From: Melghirimyces profundicolus
GTDB taxonomy: Bacteria > Bacillota > Bacilli > Thermoactinomycetales > DSM-45169
DNA: 64,000 nucleotides
Assembly: GCF_003054245.1 (NCBI RefSeq)
Contig: NZ_QBKR01000008.1
Coordinates: forward strand, 1 to 64,000
Direction: 5' to 3'
Shown here: positions 1 to 7,907 of the stretch, one piece after another
Position numbering within the stretch: the stretch's first letter is position 1
Layout of the letters: each line of letters opens with the position of its first letter
Notes under the pieces: generated by a model
What the model saw: only the letters and a program-made list of their open reading frames with translations
What the model was told of the DNA's origin: nothing
The model's database searches: none
Program-made: the position numbers and the translations under genes

Positions 1-100
1 ACGTCACCCCGAAGGGATCCGTCGGCTTCCTCCGCTCGACTTGCATGTATTAGGCACGCCGCCAGCGTTCGTCCTGAGCCAGGATCAAACTCTCCGATGA
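1..100 (-). rRNA. rrs: 16S ribosomal RNA, 5' end (partial)
   Basis: The reverse complement carries the universal start of bacterial 16S rRNA: AGAGTTTGATCCTGGCTCAG, then GACGAACGCTGGCGGCGTGC and CTAATACATGCAAGTCGAGC. Only about the first 100 bases are present and the gene runs off the left edge. The mature 5' end is placed near base 100 from the conserved distance to the AGAGTTTGATC motif, so it may be a few bases off. Confidence 0.97.
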
Positions 101-238
101 AGTCCGGCGGTGGCCGGGCCACCTCCGGACCGAGCTTGAAACGCTCATTGACAGGGTCATGTCTGCGCTCTTCAGTTTTCAAGGAACGCTCTCGTCGCGG
201 CTTCCCGCGACCGCCGCTCCCTCGCGGCGACAAGTAAT

Positions 239-267
239 ACTATAACACCGTCCAAAAGTGCAGTCAA
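239..267 (-). promoter_or_regulatory. rRNA operon promoter
   Basis: On the minus strand a TTGACT -35 box (262-267) and a TATAGT -10 box (239-244) are separated by exactly 17 bases, about 140 bases upstream of the 16S start. An A/T-rich stretch upstream of the -35 box could act as an UP element. Between promoter and 16S lies an untranslated leader. This is the only good sigma-A promoter in the gap before the 16S gene. Confidence 0.75.
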
Positions 268-300
268 CACTTTTTTTCGTTTTTTTCTCCGCCCTTTTTT

Positions 301-1182
301 TCATTTCAGTGAGCGCCCGGAGGGCAGACGGTAATGTTGTTCCGCCACGCCTTTTCCGTTGATGATCACTTCTTCCACCAAGGCTCGGCGTACCAACTCT
401 TCCATGATTAAAGACAAATCCAAACGGATTCTTTCCAGGCGAAGACGGTCATGGATCTGACTCAAGGTCCAGCAGCCGTCTTCGGAGGAAAGCAAATCCA
501 AGAGGTAGCTGCAGTAAAACTCCAGCTTGTTCAAAATGGCATACTCCTCGGCCAACAATACGAGATGGATCCGCTGTTCCATCGACTCTTCTCCGCGAAC
601 CAGCTCTCTCATCAGTTTCACAATCCCCGGACTGATCGTTTTCACTTGGCTCCAAAGCTGCCCCCGGGGATACTGGCCCTTTTCGATCAGGGCTAGTCTG
701 ACCCAGTGTTGCAGACTTTTCTGCAAAGAACAAAAGGCGTCCAGCACATCCTTTTCTTTCATATAGTATTTGCTCTCCGAGTGGCCTCTTAACAACCCGG
801 AAAATTCCACGCACATTTTTTTCCGTCTCAGTTCGTTTGGAAAACGGCGCAAATGGTCACAGAGATCCCGGAGGGTCTGCCGGGGGTCATACAGGACCTC
901 CCCATCGAGCAAACAGTCGATCACCTCCTGCCGGTCACCGTTCACCACCTCCGCGGTTAATTCCTCCAGCCCGACCCAGAGCTCTTTTACTTTCCAAACA
1001 CCCGCCATATAAGTAAGGTTCCAACCACTGAATTCCGGGTTTCCGGTCACAACCAGCACCAAGAGATCAGCCGGGCCTGAAACCACCGGGGGCTTCCGGT
1101 CGGCCGACAGGACCATGGCCCCCGCAGCATGGCGATTCTCATTCAATTGTTGGATCAGCTTCGGGTAGAGCGTTTGGATCAT
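301..1182 (-). CDS. ygxA: YgxA-like nucleotidyltransferase-fold protein
   Basis: A 293-residue soluble protein with an N-terminal nucleotidyltransferase-like region and a helical C-terminal half ending in a winged-helix-like stretch. I recognise it as YgxA mainly from position: in Bacillus subtilis ygxA lies next to ygzB, perR and an rrn operon, and the same neighbours occur here. The ATG at 1182 opens MIQTLYPKLIQQLNE; a longer TTG start at 1206 is possible. The stop lies about 35 bases upstream of the rrn -35 box. The biochemical role is unknown. Confidence 0.75.
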   Translation of the reverse strand: MIQTLYPKLIQQLNENRHAAGAMVLSADRKPPVVSGPADLLVLVVTGNPEFSGWNLTYMAGVWKVKELWVGLEELTAEVVNGDRQEVIDCLLDGEVLYDPRQTLRDLCDHLRRFPNELRRKKMCVEFSGLLRGHSESKYYMKEKDVLDAFCSLQKSLQHWVRLALIEKGQYPRGQLWSQVKTISPGIVKLMRELVRGEESMEQRIHLVLLAEEYAILNKLEFYCSYLLDLLSSEDGCWTLSQIHDRLRLERIRLDLSLIMEELVRRALVEEVIINGKGVAEQHYRLPSGRSLK

Positions 1183-1378
1183 GGCCCGTTCCCCCATCTC
1201 CGGCAAGTTCGAAATGCGCTGTGGTATTCAACGTTTTCGACGATTCCGTGAAAACTCCTTCCCTTCGTCCGTTTTCGATTCTTCTTTTGAAAATGCTCCA
1301 TTTTTCTCCTCTGCCGTCCCATGGTATACTGATACACAGCACAAGCATGAAATCATGCACCCGAGAGGGGGGACCCGG

Positions 1379-1705
1379 ATGCTGTTCGCAAGCAAAATCA
1401 ATAAATTCCGCACCATCGCTCTCCTGATGATTTTTGCGGGCATGGGTATCATGTATTTCGGTTTTCTCTGGCGGGAAGCGATGGTGTTTTTCTTCATACT
1501 TGGTTTGCTCGGAATCGGCTCCAGCGTCGCCATTTACTTCTGGGTGGGGGTTCTTTCCACCCAGGCGGTTCAGGTGGAATGCCCCGAGTGTGGAAGGATC
1601 ACCAAGATCCTCGGCAAGAGCGATCAATGCATGTATTGCGAAGCCCATCTGACCCTGGATCCCCAACATGCAACAAAGGAAAACCCGTTGCAGGAAGATG
1701 AGTGA
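1379..1705 (+). CDS. ygzB: YgzB family (UPF0295) membrane protein
   Basis: A 108-residue protein with two hydrophobic helices (roughly residues 10-30 and 38-58) followed by a small soluble domain with a paired-cysteine motif (CPECG, then CMYC about 15 residues later) that looks like a zinc ribbon. This is the architecture of the YgzB family found next to perR. The ATG follows GAGGGGGG at good spacing, and a hairpin terminator follows directly. Function unknown. It is transcribed divergently from ygxA. Confidence 0.8.
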   Translation: MLFASKINKFRTIALLMIFAGMGIMYFGFLWREAMVFFFILGLLGIGSSVAIYFWVGVLSTQAVQVECPECGRITKILGKSDQCMYCEAHLTLDPQHATKENPLQEDE

Positions 1706-1711
1706 ATCTCC

Positions 1712-1733
1712 GCCCCCGTGAAGGGGGTTTTTC
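1712..1733 (+). terminator. Rho-independent terminator after ygzB
   Basis: A CCCCC/GGGGG stem with a short loop is followed by TTTTT, starting six bases after the ygzB stop codon. Confidence 0.8.
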
Positions 1734-1827
1734 AATGGACAAATAATTCAGCATCACCCCACATATTTTTTAAGGAAAATATCCAGAAAGTTCTATTGTT
1801 TTTGTCGTTGATTTTGGTATCATATGT

Positions 1828-1841
1828 GTACGCTGACGTAC
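1828..1841. promoter_or_regulatory. Candidate operator palindrome upstream of the tetR gene
   Basis: GTACGCTGACGTAC is an inverted repeat (GTACG/CGTAC around CTGA) about 25 bases before the tetR start. It lies just downstream of a possible -10 element (TATCAT). TetR-family repressors often bind such palindromes in their own promoters, so this is a plausible autoregulatory site. The assignment is inferred from position and symmetry only. Confidence 0.4.
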
Positions 1842-1864
1842 TGCCGGGAGGGTGTAAATAAAAT

Positions 1865-2509
1865 ATGACAACCGACACAAAACAGCGGGAATATCTCCAT
1901 TCCCTCGATCAACTGCTCGGAGACAACCACCATGTCCCGGATCAGGAAAAGCGGCTCATTTCAGCCTCATTGGAAGCGCTTACGGAAAAAGGGTACATGG
2001 ATACCACGGTGGATGACATCGTTGCATGCGCCCGGGCATCCAAAAGCACCTTTTACAAGTACTTCCGCAACAAAGAAGCCGTCCTGATCCGGACCCTCCA
2101 CTTGCTGGTCGATGTCCTCATCAACAAAGTGGAAGAGGCGATCCGATCCCACCCCCCGACGACCAAACGTACATACCATGCGATCCGGACCTATATCGAA
2201 ACCTGTTTTATGCACCGGGAAGTCACGAAGTTGTTGATGGTGGATACCGTCGGCGTCGCGCCCTCGTTGGAAACCACCCGCCTGATGTTCCATCGGTACT
2301 TTTTCAATATCTTCCACCGGGAAATCAGCGAAGCGGTGCGGAAAAAGAACCTGTCGAACTGCGACCCCTGGGTACTGTCTTATGCCATGGTGGGCGCCGT
2401 TCAGGAGGTGATCATCCAGTCCATCATTCTGGAAACTCCCCCCGCTCCCCGTCATCTGGCGGAGGTATTGGAGGGGATGATGAGCCGTTCTCTGCGGCCG
2501 GAGGGTTAA
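1865..2509 (+). CDS. TetR/AcrR family transcriptional regulator
   Basis: A 214-residue regulator with a TetR-type helix-turn-helix at about residues 29-75, including the typical DDIVACARASKSTFYKYF pattern, followed by an all-helical ligand-binding and dimerisation region. It is the first gene of a co-directional cluster of six small membrane proteins whose first member starts 65 bases downstream. It probably controls that cluster, by analogy with other TetR genes next to envelope operons. Inverted repeats flank it on both sides (1828-1841 and 2513-2549). The ligand is unknown. Confidence 0.9.
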   Translation: MTTDTKQREYLHSLDQLLGDNHHVPDQEKRLISASLEALTEKGYMDTTVDDIVACARASKSTFYKYFRNKEAVLIRTLHLLVDVLINKVEEAIRSHPPTTKRTYHAIRTYIETCFMHREVTKLLMVDTVGVAPSLETTRLMFHRYFFNIFHREISEAVRKKNLSNCDPWVLSYAMVGAVQEVIIQSIILETPPAPRHLAEVLEGMMSRSLRPEG

Positions 2510-2512
2510 CCC

Positions 2513-2549
2513 ATACTCCTTATGGTGTATCTTCTTTCATAAGGCGTAT
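2513..2549. promoter_or_regulatory. Inverted repeat between tetR and the membrane-protein operon
   Basis: ATACTCCTTATG (2513-2524) and CATAAGGCGTAT (2538-2549) pair at 11 of 12 positions around a 13-base spacer. There is no T-tract, so it does not look like a terminator. It could be a split operator for the adjacent TetR protein or an mRNA hairpin ahead of the ribosome binding site at about 2559-2566. Confidence 0.4.
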
Positions 2550-2574
2550 ACCCGTGTAAAGGAGGGAGACCCCA

Positions 2575-3129
2575 TTGACCAAACCTGTCCGCGTCTTTTT
2601 GTTACTGGGCATCGTCGGCTTACTGGGTGTAGGAACTTGGGCGGCTGCCGGTCACAGCTCCTGGGCCGAAGAGCTTGAGGAGGTTCACCATAAGGCGGAT
2701 CTGAACGGAATGCTGGAGAAGATCGGTAAAAACAACGACCGTCTGGGAGCCAGCAACCAATCGATCCTCGGGAACCTTCAAGCCATTAATCAAAAGTCCC
2801 TGGTCACCAAAGACATCCACGGGAAGCTCAACAACGTCCGGTCCGGGCTCGGGGGCCAGAACTCCACCTTGACCGACATCGAAAAGGTGACGGGGCAACA
2901 GGTGGGACTGAGTAAGAACCTGAACAGCCTCAGTATTTTCCTGGAAGGGAAAATGAGCGTGATCAACGGGAGCACCGAATCCCAGATCAGCCAGGTGGGA
3001 AATCTCCGTTCCATCACGCTGGATACCCGTAAGAAAATGAAGTCGGTTCTCAATGAAAATGTGACGCTGGAGAAAAAACTGCGCTCTGCAGCGGAGAAAA
3101 GCAAACGGGCGGAACAATCGATGCCCTAA
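2575..3129 (+). CDS. Membrane-anchored helical protein 1 of the TetR-linked operon
   Basis: A 184-residue protein starting at TTG after a strong AAGGAGGG site. Residues 5-25 are a hydrophobic segment (signal anchor or signal peptide, with AAAG near its end). The rest is polar and rich in Asn, Gln, Lys and Leu, with heptad-like spacing suggesting an extended coiled coil. There are no cysteines. I recognise no named domain. It opens a run of five such proteins with the same layout, so it probably contributes one subunit to a shared envelope structure. That role is inference. Confidence 0.8.
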   Translation: MTKPVRVFLLLGIVGLLGVGTWAAAGHSSWAEELEEVHHKADLNGMLEKIGKNNDRLGASNQSILGNLQAINQKSLVTKDIHGKLNNVRSGLGGQNSTLTDIEKVTGQQVGLSKNLNSLSIFLEGKMSVINGSTESQISQVGNLRSITLDTRKKMKSVLNENVTLEKKLRSAAEKSKRAEQSMP

Positions 3130-3146
3130 AAAGGAGGGGAGCCACG

Positions 3147-3656
3147 ATGATCCGTAAAGTGCTTTCCATCCTTGGAATCCTCGTACTCGCCGGGTTCCTG
3201 ATCAACGGGGTGACCATGACCCAGAACATGAAAAAATTGCATGCGGGGTTGGAAGACAACCTGGAATCGACCGAAAAGCTGAATGACGTTCAGGCGGCGG
3301 TCATCGATAAAAACGAAGAGCTGAAGGGCATGTTGGTCACCGTCGACAAGGTCAACGGCAGCCTGGATGAGACCACGGACAAGACGGACCAAACCTTAGA
3401 ACTGCTCTCCCAGGTGGTGGATTACAACGCGGATACCCTGCGACTCAACAATCAGATGTTGAAATATTCCACCACTTCAGGCGAGAACATCAAAGCAGTC
3501 GGCCAATCCCTGAAGGAACTGTCTCCGTACATGGACCAACTGGATGCCATGTTGAAGGACCTGGACAAAACAGCGGCCAAGGATGAAAAACACCTCCGTG
3601 AAATCCTGAAGGCCACCAGAAGCCTCAATAACAAGACCCCGGGAGGGACGCCCTGA
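3147..3656 (+). CDS. Membrane-anchored helical protein 2 of the TetR-linked operon
   Basis: A 169-residue protein with a short positive N-terminus (MIRK), one transmembrane helix at about residues 5-23, then a long polar helical region with repeated leucines and Asp/Asn/Lys. It has no cysteines and no recognisable enzymatic motif. The start follows AAGGAGGGG. The stop codon overlaps the next start (ATGA at 3653-3656 region), so the two are translationally coupled. Predicted topology is N-in with the helical part outside. Function unknown. Confidence 0.8.
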   Translation: MIRKVLSILGILVLAGFLINGVTMTQNMKKLHAGLEDNLESTEKLNDVQAAVIDKNEELKGMLVTVDKVNGSLDETTDKTDQTLELLSQVVDYNADTLRLNNQMLKYSTTSGENIKAVGQSLKELSPYMDQLDAMLKDLDKTAAKDEKHLREILKATRSLNNKTPGGTP

Positions 3657-4192
3657 TGAAAGCCGCAATTGCCAAAATCAAGGTCGTCCCCGTCCTGATC
3701 ACCCTCCTGTTGGGGGCGGCTGCCGGAAACACCTGGCTCCAGGTTTGGATTCAACAGGACATCGCAAAAAAATCGGAAGTCTTGGAAACCAAACTGGGAG
3801 AATCCGCCGAGAAGTCGAAAAAAATGAACACTCAGCTGGCGGATGTGCAGAAGCTGAAACAGCAAACGGACAACCTGAACAAAAAAGTCACCGGGATTGA
3901 AAAAAACACCGCCGGTCTTGACAGAGAGCTGAAGGAGCTGGATCGGGTGGTCGCCACCATCGCCAAACGGGTCCACGCCATCAGCGGCAATACGGCCGTG
4001 ACGGAAAAAGACCTGAAATCGATCCAGGCGACCGTGGACAACAGCACCAAAGTGCTCCGTTCGATCCAGAACTCCAACGCCAATATCGTCAACACCCTGA
4101 ACACGATGGAGAAAATCCAGCTTGAGATCAACGCCAACCTGAAGGAGATCAACCGGAAGACCCGGGCTGTCCCGGAGAAGCCGAGGGGGTGA
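3656..4192 (+). CDS. Membrane-anchored helical protein 3 of the TetR-linked operon
   Basis: A 178-residue protein with an N-terminal hydrophobic segment (about residues 9-26), then a continuous charged helical region with regular leucine, isoleucine and valine spacing (NLNKKVTGIEKN is typical) predicting a coiled coil. No cysteines. It overlaps the preceding gene by one base and is followed four bases later by the next, so it is firmly inside the operon. No known domain is visible; MCE-type beta-barrel features are absent. Confidence 0.8.
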   Translation: MKAAIAKIKVVPVLITLLLGAAAGNTWLQVWIQQDIAKKSEVLETKLGESAEKSKKMNTQLADVQKLKQQTDNLNKKVTGIEKNTAGLDRELKELDRVVATIAKRVHAISGNTAVTEKDLKSIQATVDNSTKVLRSIQNSNANIVNTLNTMEKIQLEINANLKEINRKTRAVPEKPRG

Positions 4193-4196
4193 GCTT

Positions 4197-4979
4197 ATGT
4201 TAAAAAGGATTTGGGACCTGGCGATTTTCCATAAGAAAAAGGTGATCGCCGGGGCGGCCGCCATCACCCTTCTCTCCGTCTCCCCCGCTCTCGCCCGCTT
4301 CAGCGACGAAAAGGTTTTGCCGGCACTGTCGGAAAACAACATCTTCGGCCTCTTATCCGACCTCCAGGGCATGACGGGTGAGATGGTGGAGGACACCAAG
4401 GAGCTGGAAGACCAAGTCACCCAAGCGGAAAACGCCATGCAAGGCCTGGACCGGCAGGAAGCGCTGCTGAAAAAGCAGATTAACACTAACGAGGCCATCA
4501 AGGACGAACTGGATAAACAGCTCTCCGGCAACGTGGAGGCCCGGGGATTGATGGAAGCCATCCTGAAACGTGAGAAACAGACAGCCAAACTGACCGACAC
4601 CGCAGCTGCAAAAGGAAATGAAGTGACCGCCCAAATGACCGACACCGTGGCCAGCCTCGGGGTTACGGCGGATTATACCGGCAAGGTGGGGAATGCCACC
4701 GCCAAGACGAACAGCCGGATGGACCTGTTGCTCGCCGAGCTGGACCGGTCCGTGGAAAACTTCCGATACGTCGCCCTCGTTCCGCAGTTTTTAAGCAGTC
4801 TGAACAACCTCCCGGGACTGGACTCACCGGATACGGGCGATGATAAAAACCCTCCGACTCCATCCTCAAGGGAGGTGATTGACGACACCGTCAACTCCCT
4901 GACAGGAAAAGAAAGCGAAGGCCAACAGGATGAAGAGGATGGGGAAAGCAACGGATTGCTTTCCGACCTTCTACCCTGA
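4197..4979 (+). CDS. Exported helical protein 4 of the TetR-linked operon, with acidic tail
   Basis: The largest member, 260 residues. Residues 1-35 form a signal sequence: a positive start, a hydrophobic core, and SPALARF resembling an AxA signal peptidase I site. It may therefore be released or held by partners, unlike its neighbours. Residues 40-200 are helical, and the last 50 are rich in Asp, Glu, Ser and Pro, likely disordered. No cysteines. It sits tightly between two other helical membrane proteins. Function unknown. Confidence 0.8.
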   Translation: MLKRIWDLAIFHKKKVIAGAAAITLLSVSPALARFSDEKVLPALSENNIFGLLSDLQGMTGEMVEDTKELEDQVTQAENAMQGLDRQEALLKKQINTNEAIKDELDKQLSGNVEARGLMEAILKREKQTAKLTDTAAAKGNEVTAQMTDTVASLGVTADYTGKVGNATAKTNSRMDLLLAELDRSVENFRYVALVPQFLSSLNNLPGLDSPDTGDDKNPPTPSSREVIDDTVNSLTGKESEGQQDEEDGESNGLLSDLLP

Positions 4980-4999
4980 ATGAAAGGGGGTTTTGACCC

Positions 5000-5518
5000 A
5001 TGTGGGGTCGTACCCTGATCATCCTCATCAATCTCGTCTTCCTGGTGCTGATTGGAGTGGGAACCGCGAAACAGATCGAAACGCAGAAGGAGAACAACCA
5101 GGTGATGGCCGGTGTTCACGACAACATCAAAAAGGCCAAGGAACTGACCACGGAAACCAATGAAAAGCTGAAACCCCTCCGGGCCACCGCCGACACCATC
5201 GAAGAGATGAACGGCAAACTGGTCCGCACCAAGACGATGCTGACCGGCATGAATCAAAACCTTGCCGGTGTGATCAACAGTGAAACGAAGATCGTCCATG
5301 GTCTGGACGAATTGAACCGAAACACCACCCAAGTCATTCAACAGCTGGATGGGGTGAAGCAGAAGAACGCGGCCTTGCTCGGTCCGGCCAAAACCGTGGC
5401 GAAGCAGACGGGCACGGAATACGGAACCATCGAACGGCTGTATAGCCTGACCGGGATTTCGATTCGTGAGCTGGCGGAGATCAACAATAAATTCGGTTGG
5501 CTGAATGTCAACTATTAG
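5000..5518 (+). CDS. Membrane-anchored helical protein 5 of the TetR-linked operon
   Basis: A 172-residue protein with a clear transmembrane helix at residues 5-22 and a polar helical region up to about residue 130. The C-terminus (about 135-172) looks more globular, ending FGWLNVNY. No cysteines. Start follows AAAGGGGG. Overall layout repeats that of proteins 1-3, suggesting ancient duplication followed by strong divergence; the similarity is in architecture rather than obvious sequence identity. Confidence 0.8.
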   Translation: MWGRTLIILINLVFLVLIGVGTAKQIETQKENNQVMAGVHDNIKKAKELTTETNEKLKPLRATADTIEEMNGKLVRTKTMLTGMNQNLAGVINSETKIVHGLDELNRNTTQVIQQLDGVKQKNAALLGPAKTVAKQTGTEYGTIERLYSLTGISIRELAEINNKFGWLNVNY

Positions 5519-5526
5519 GAGAAGCC

Positions 5527-5694
5527 ATGTTTTTCAGCGTACTTTACCTGATCACCATCGTCGGCATCCTCGTCTTTTCCGGCCTTGCCATCGCCGCCAT
5601 TATCCGGAACCGGGCCGTTACCCGTTGGCTGGCCGGCCTCGCCGGGGTGACATTGTTCTACATCCTTGCGGTTTGGATCACGGCCATGACCTAA
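5527..5694 (+). CDS. Small two-helix membrane protein closing the TetR-linked operon
   Basis: A 55-residue protein made almost wholly of two transmembrane helices (about residues 3-24 and 34-53) joined by a short positive loop (RNRAVTR). The ATG at 5527 follows AGGAGA that overlaps the preceding stop codon, which argues for coupled translation. A longer upstream start lacks a ribosome site. It may be a membrane scaffold or assembly factor for the anchored proteins encoded before it. That is inference from size and context. Confidence 0.75.
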   Translation: MFFSVLYLITIVGILVFSGLAIAAIIRNRAVTRWLAGLAGVTLFYILAVWITAMT

Positions 5695-5696
5695 AA

Positions 5697-5743
5697 ACAT
5701 CAAGGAAAGACCCGCCCGTATGATGGGCGGGTCTTTCCTTGAT
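5697..5743. terminator. Bidirectional terminator between the operon and perR
   Basis: Near-perfect inverted repeat with arms CATCAAGGAAAGACCCGCCC and its complement around a 7-base loop, between two convergent genes. It can serve both the plus-strand operon and the minus-strand perR gene. Confidence 0.85.
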
Positions 5744-5749
5744 GGTGGA

Positions 5750-6187
5750 TCAAACCGCTTTTTCGTTCTGACATTCGGCACAAACCCCGTAAATCTCCAT
5801 CCGGTGGTTTTCCACCCGGAAACCGGTTTTGCGCGCCGCTTCCTTTTCCACATCGACCAGGGAAGGGTAGTCGAAATCCACAATCCTGCCGCATTCCCGG
5901 CAGATGATGTGGTAATGTTCTTCCATATTGGCATCAAACCGGCTGGAGGCATCCCCGTAGGTGAGCTCACGGACCAGCCCCGCCTCCTTGAAGACGCGCA
6001 GGTTGTTGTACACCGTCGCCACACTCATATTGGGGAATTTGTCCTCCAACGCACGGTAGATTTCATCGGCGGTGGGGTGGCCCATCGAGGTCAACAAAAA
6101 TTCCAATATGGCGTACCGCTGCGGTGTCATGCGGACACCTGTCGATTTCAGTTTATCAATCGCTTGGTTGAGGCGGTTCTTTTCCAT
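5750..6187 (-). CDS. perR: Peroxide-responsive repressor PerR (Fur family)
   Basis: A 145-residue Fur-family metalloregulator. Counting from the ATG at 6187, the five PerR regulatory metal ligands known from Bacillus subtilis are all in place: His37, Asp85, His91, His93 and Asp104. The Asp at 104 favours PerR over Fur. Two CxxC pairs (96/99 and near the C-terminus) form the structural zinc site. The winged helix spans about residues 10-75. It senses peroxide by iron-catalysed histidine oxidation and represses oxidative-stress genes. The start is chosen from GGGGTG six bases upstream; GTG at 6196 and ATG at 6193 are alternatives. Confidence 0.93.
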   Translation of the reverse strand: MEKNRLNQAIDKLKSTGVRMTPQRYAILEFLLTSMGHPTADEIYRALEDKFPNMSVATVYNNLRVFKEAGLVRELTYGDASSRFDANMEEHYHIICRECGRIVDFDYPSLVDVEKEAARKTGFRVENHRMEIYGVCAECQNEKAV

Positions 6188-6221
6188 TGCCATCACCCCG
6201 TTGTCACCGCCAATAATGATC

Positions 6222-6236
6222 AGAAATGATTCTCTC
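6222..6236. promoter_or_regulatory. Possible PerR/Fur-type box upstream of perR
   Basis: CAGAAATGATTCTCT, 35 bases upstream of perR, preserves the central AAT-N-ATT core of PerR boxes but matches the outer positions poorly. Autoregulation of perR is known in Bacillus, so the site is plausible but weak. Confidence 0.3.
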
Positions 6237-6257
6237 TTAATAATTTCTACAATCAGT

Positions 6258-6938
6258 CTACTGCCCTTTCCGGGATTTTGTCAACGGTTCTTCCTGATTC
6301 CGGTTCTTTCCGTACCAGCAACAGGGGAAAAGGTCGCACCGTTCACACTTGGGATTGCGGGCTGTACAGATCCTGCGTCCGTGCCAGATGAGCCGGTGAT
6401 GAGTGATGGTCCATTCCTTCCGCGGGATCCTCTTGGTCAGCTGTTTTTCCGTTTCCAGCGGGTTACTGCTGTCCGCCAAGGCCAGTCGGTTGGAAACCCG
6501 TTGGACATGGGTGTCCACTGCCAGGGCCGGCACACCGAAGGCGTTTGACAGCACCACGTTGGCCGTTTTTCTCCCCACCCCGGGAAGTTCTTCCAGCGCT
6601 TCTCTTTGAGCCGGCACTTTTCCGTTGTATTTTTCCACAAGTATTTGACAGGTTGCTAAGATATTGCGGCTTTTATTCCGGTACAGGCCCAACCCACGAA
6701 TTTCCTCCGCCAGCTCCTCTTCGGTCAGTTGCAGGATCTCTTCGGGGCCGGGATATTTGGCAAACAGCTTGTCTGTCACGATGTTCACCTGGCGGTCGGT
6801 GGACTGGGCAGACAGAATGGTGGCAATCAACAATTCGAAGGGGTTCCGGTAATTCAGTTCACAATGGGCGTCGGGATACATATCGGCCAATGTGTCCAAG
6901 ATTTTTCTGGTGGGTACGCGTTTGGGTTTTTCTTTCAT
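6258..6938 (-). CDS. nth: Endonuclease III
   Basis: A 226-residue bifunctional DNA glycosylase/AP lyase for oxidised pyrimidines. The helix-hairpin-helix [12 protein letters not shown] carries the catalytic Lys124, and Asp142 lies in [10 protein letters not shown]. Four cysteines at 191, 198, 201 and 207 fit the C-x6-C-x2-C-x5-C iron-sulphur motif. Length is normal for the family. It begins 15 bases after the upstream dehydrogenase gene, so it is probably the last gene of a three-gene unit. Confidence 0.96.
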   Translation of the reverse strand: MKEKPKRVPTRKILDTLADMYPDAHCELNYRNPFELLIATILSAQSTDRQVNIVTDKLFAKYPGPEEILQLTEEELAEEIRGLGLYRNKSRNILATCQILVEKYNGKVPAQREALEELPGVGRKTANVVLSNAFGVPALAVDTHVQRVSNRLALADSSNPLETEKQLTKRIPRKEWTITHHRLIWHGRRICTARNPKCERCDLFPCCWYGKNRNQEEPLTKSRKGQ

Positions 6939-6953
6939 CGTCTTCCTCCCCCT

Positions 6954-7907
6954 TCAGTATCCCCGGTCCGGGTCGAGAAGATTGACAACCTTCCCCTCCC
7001 CCGAAAGATACACGACGAGATTGCGATGAAACAGTTCCAGTGCCCGGGTCATGTACATCGGAGAGCGGCCCGATACGTGGGGGGTAATCAACAGGTTGTC
7101 CAAATTCCAAAAAGGATGTTCCTTCGGCAGGGGTTCTTGTTCAAACACATCCAAAACCGCGCCGCCGATCCGGCGGTGGGTGAGTGCGTTCAGGAGTGCT
7201 TCTTCGTCCACCACCGCTCCTCGGGCCATATTGATCAGGCAGGCGGTCGGCTTCATCCAGCCAAGCTCTTCCTCGCCGATCAACCCACGGGTTTGATGCG
7301 TGAGGGGCAGCGTGACCACCACGAAGTCCGAACGTTTCAGGATGGATTTCAGTTCTTCGGGACCGGCCATCTCATCAAACCCGTCCATAGGAGTTCCGGA
7401 CGTGTTCATACCCAGTACCGTGACGTCAAAAGCTTTCAGCCGCTTGGCAATTCCTCTGCCGATCGCTCCCGCACCCAGGATGGCGACGGTTTTTCCCGCC
7501 AGTTCCGACACTCTGAGACTCCGGTCCCATTTTCGTTCCCTCTGACGGTCCACGAATTGATGAAGACGGCGGGTCCACTGGAGGATGACGGCCAGTGCGT
7601 ACTCCCCCATCGGAATGGCATGGATGCCCCGGGAGTTGGTGACCATCACCTTCCTTTTTTTGAGTGCATCAAAGGGAAGCAGTTCCACCCCCGCGCTGAT
7701 CACATGGACCCAACGAAGATTGGAAAGACGGGGAATATTGTCGGGCGTTAAGTCTTCCCCGTAGGTAATCAGGACTTCGGCTTCGGGTGCAGCGTCCAGC
7801 ACCTCCCCGATCTCTTCAAAAAAGGAAAACCGGACTTGTGGAAACGCCTCCCTCAATCGCCTTTGGTGCTTTTCACTGATCCTGGCGGAAGAAGTGACAT
7901 GAGTCAT
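6954..7907 (-). CDS. D-isomer-specific 2-hydroxyacid dehydrogenase
   Basis: A 317-residue NAD(P)-dependent oxidoreductase. The Rossmann motif is GAGAIGRG at about residues 145-152. The catalytic triad of the family is visible as Arg229 (NMARGAVVD), Glu258 (FEQEPLP) and His277 (TPHVSG). The substrate cannot be read from sequence; family members act on 2-oxo and 2-hydroxy acids such as glyoxylate, hydroxypyruvate or phosphoglycerate. The start overlaps the stop of the upstream methyltransferase by four bases, implying translational coupling. Confidence 0.9.
   Translation of the reverse strand: MTHVTSSARISEKHQRRLREAFPQVRFSFFEEIGEVLDAAPEAEVLITYGEDLTPDNIPRLSNLRWVHVISAGVELLPFDALKKRKVMVTNSRGIHAIPMGEYALAVILQWTRRLHQFVDRQRERKWDRSLRVSELAGKTVAILGAGAIGRGIAKRLKAFDVTVLGMNTSGTPMDGFDEMAGPEELKSILKRSDFVVVTLPLTHQTRGLIGEEELGWMKPTACLINMARGAVVDEEALLNALTHRRIGGAVLDVFEQEPLPKEHPFWNLDNLLITPHVSGRSPMYMTRALELFHRNLVVYLSGEGKVVNLLDPDRGY

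Noticed and set aside
56-300. A protein gene in the rrn leader
   Set aside because: The stretch is the 5' end and leader of the rRNA operon with its promoter; no coding signal is present.
3452-4645. A 397-codon minus-strand frame across the helical-protein operon
   Set aside because: Ser/Phe/Leu-rich low-quality sequence with no ribosome site; it is the antisense shadow of genes with consistent starts and coupled overlaps.
2575-5694. MCE-family (mce/mlaD) operon
   Set aside because: The proteins have anchored helical layouts, but no MCE beta-barrel domain is visible and no YrbE-type permease or ATPase accompanies them.
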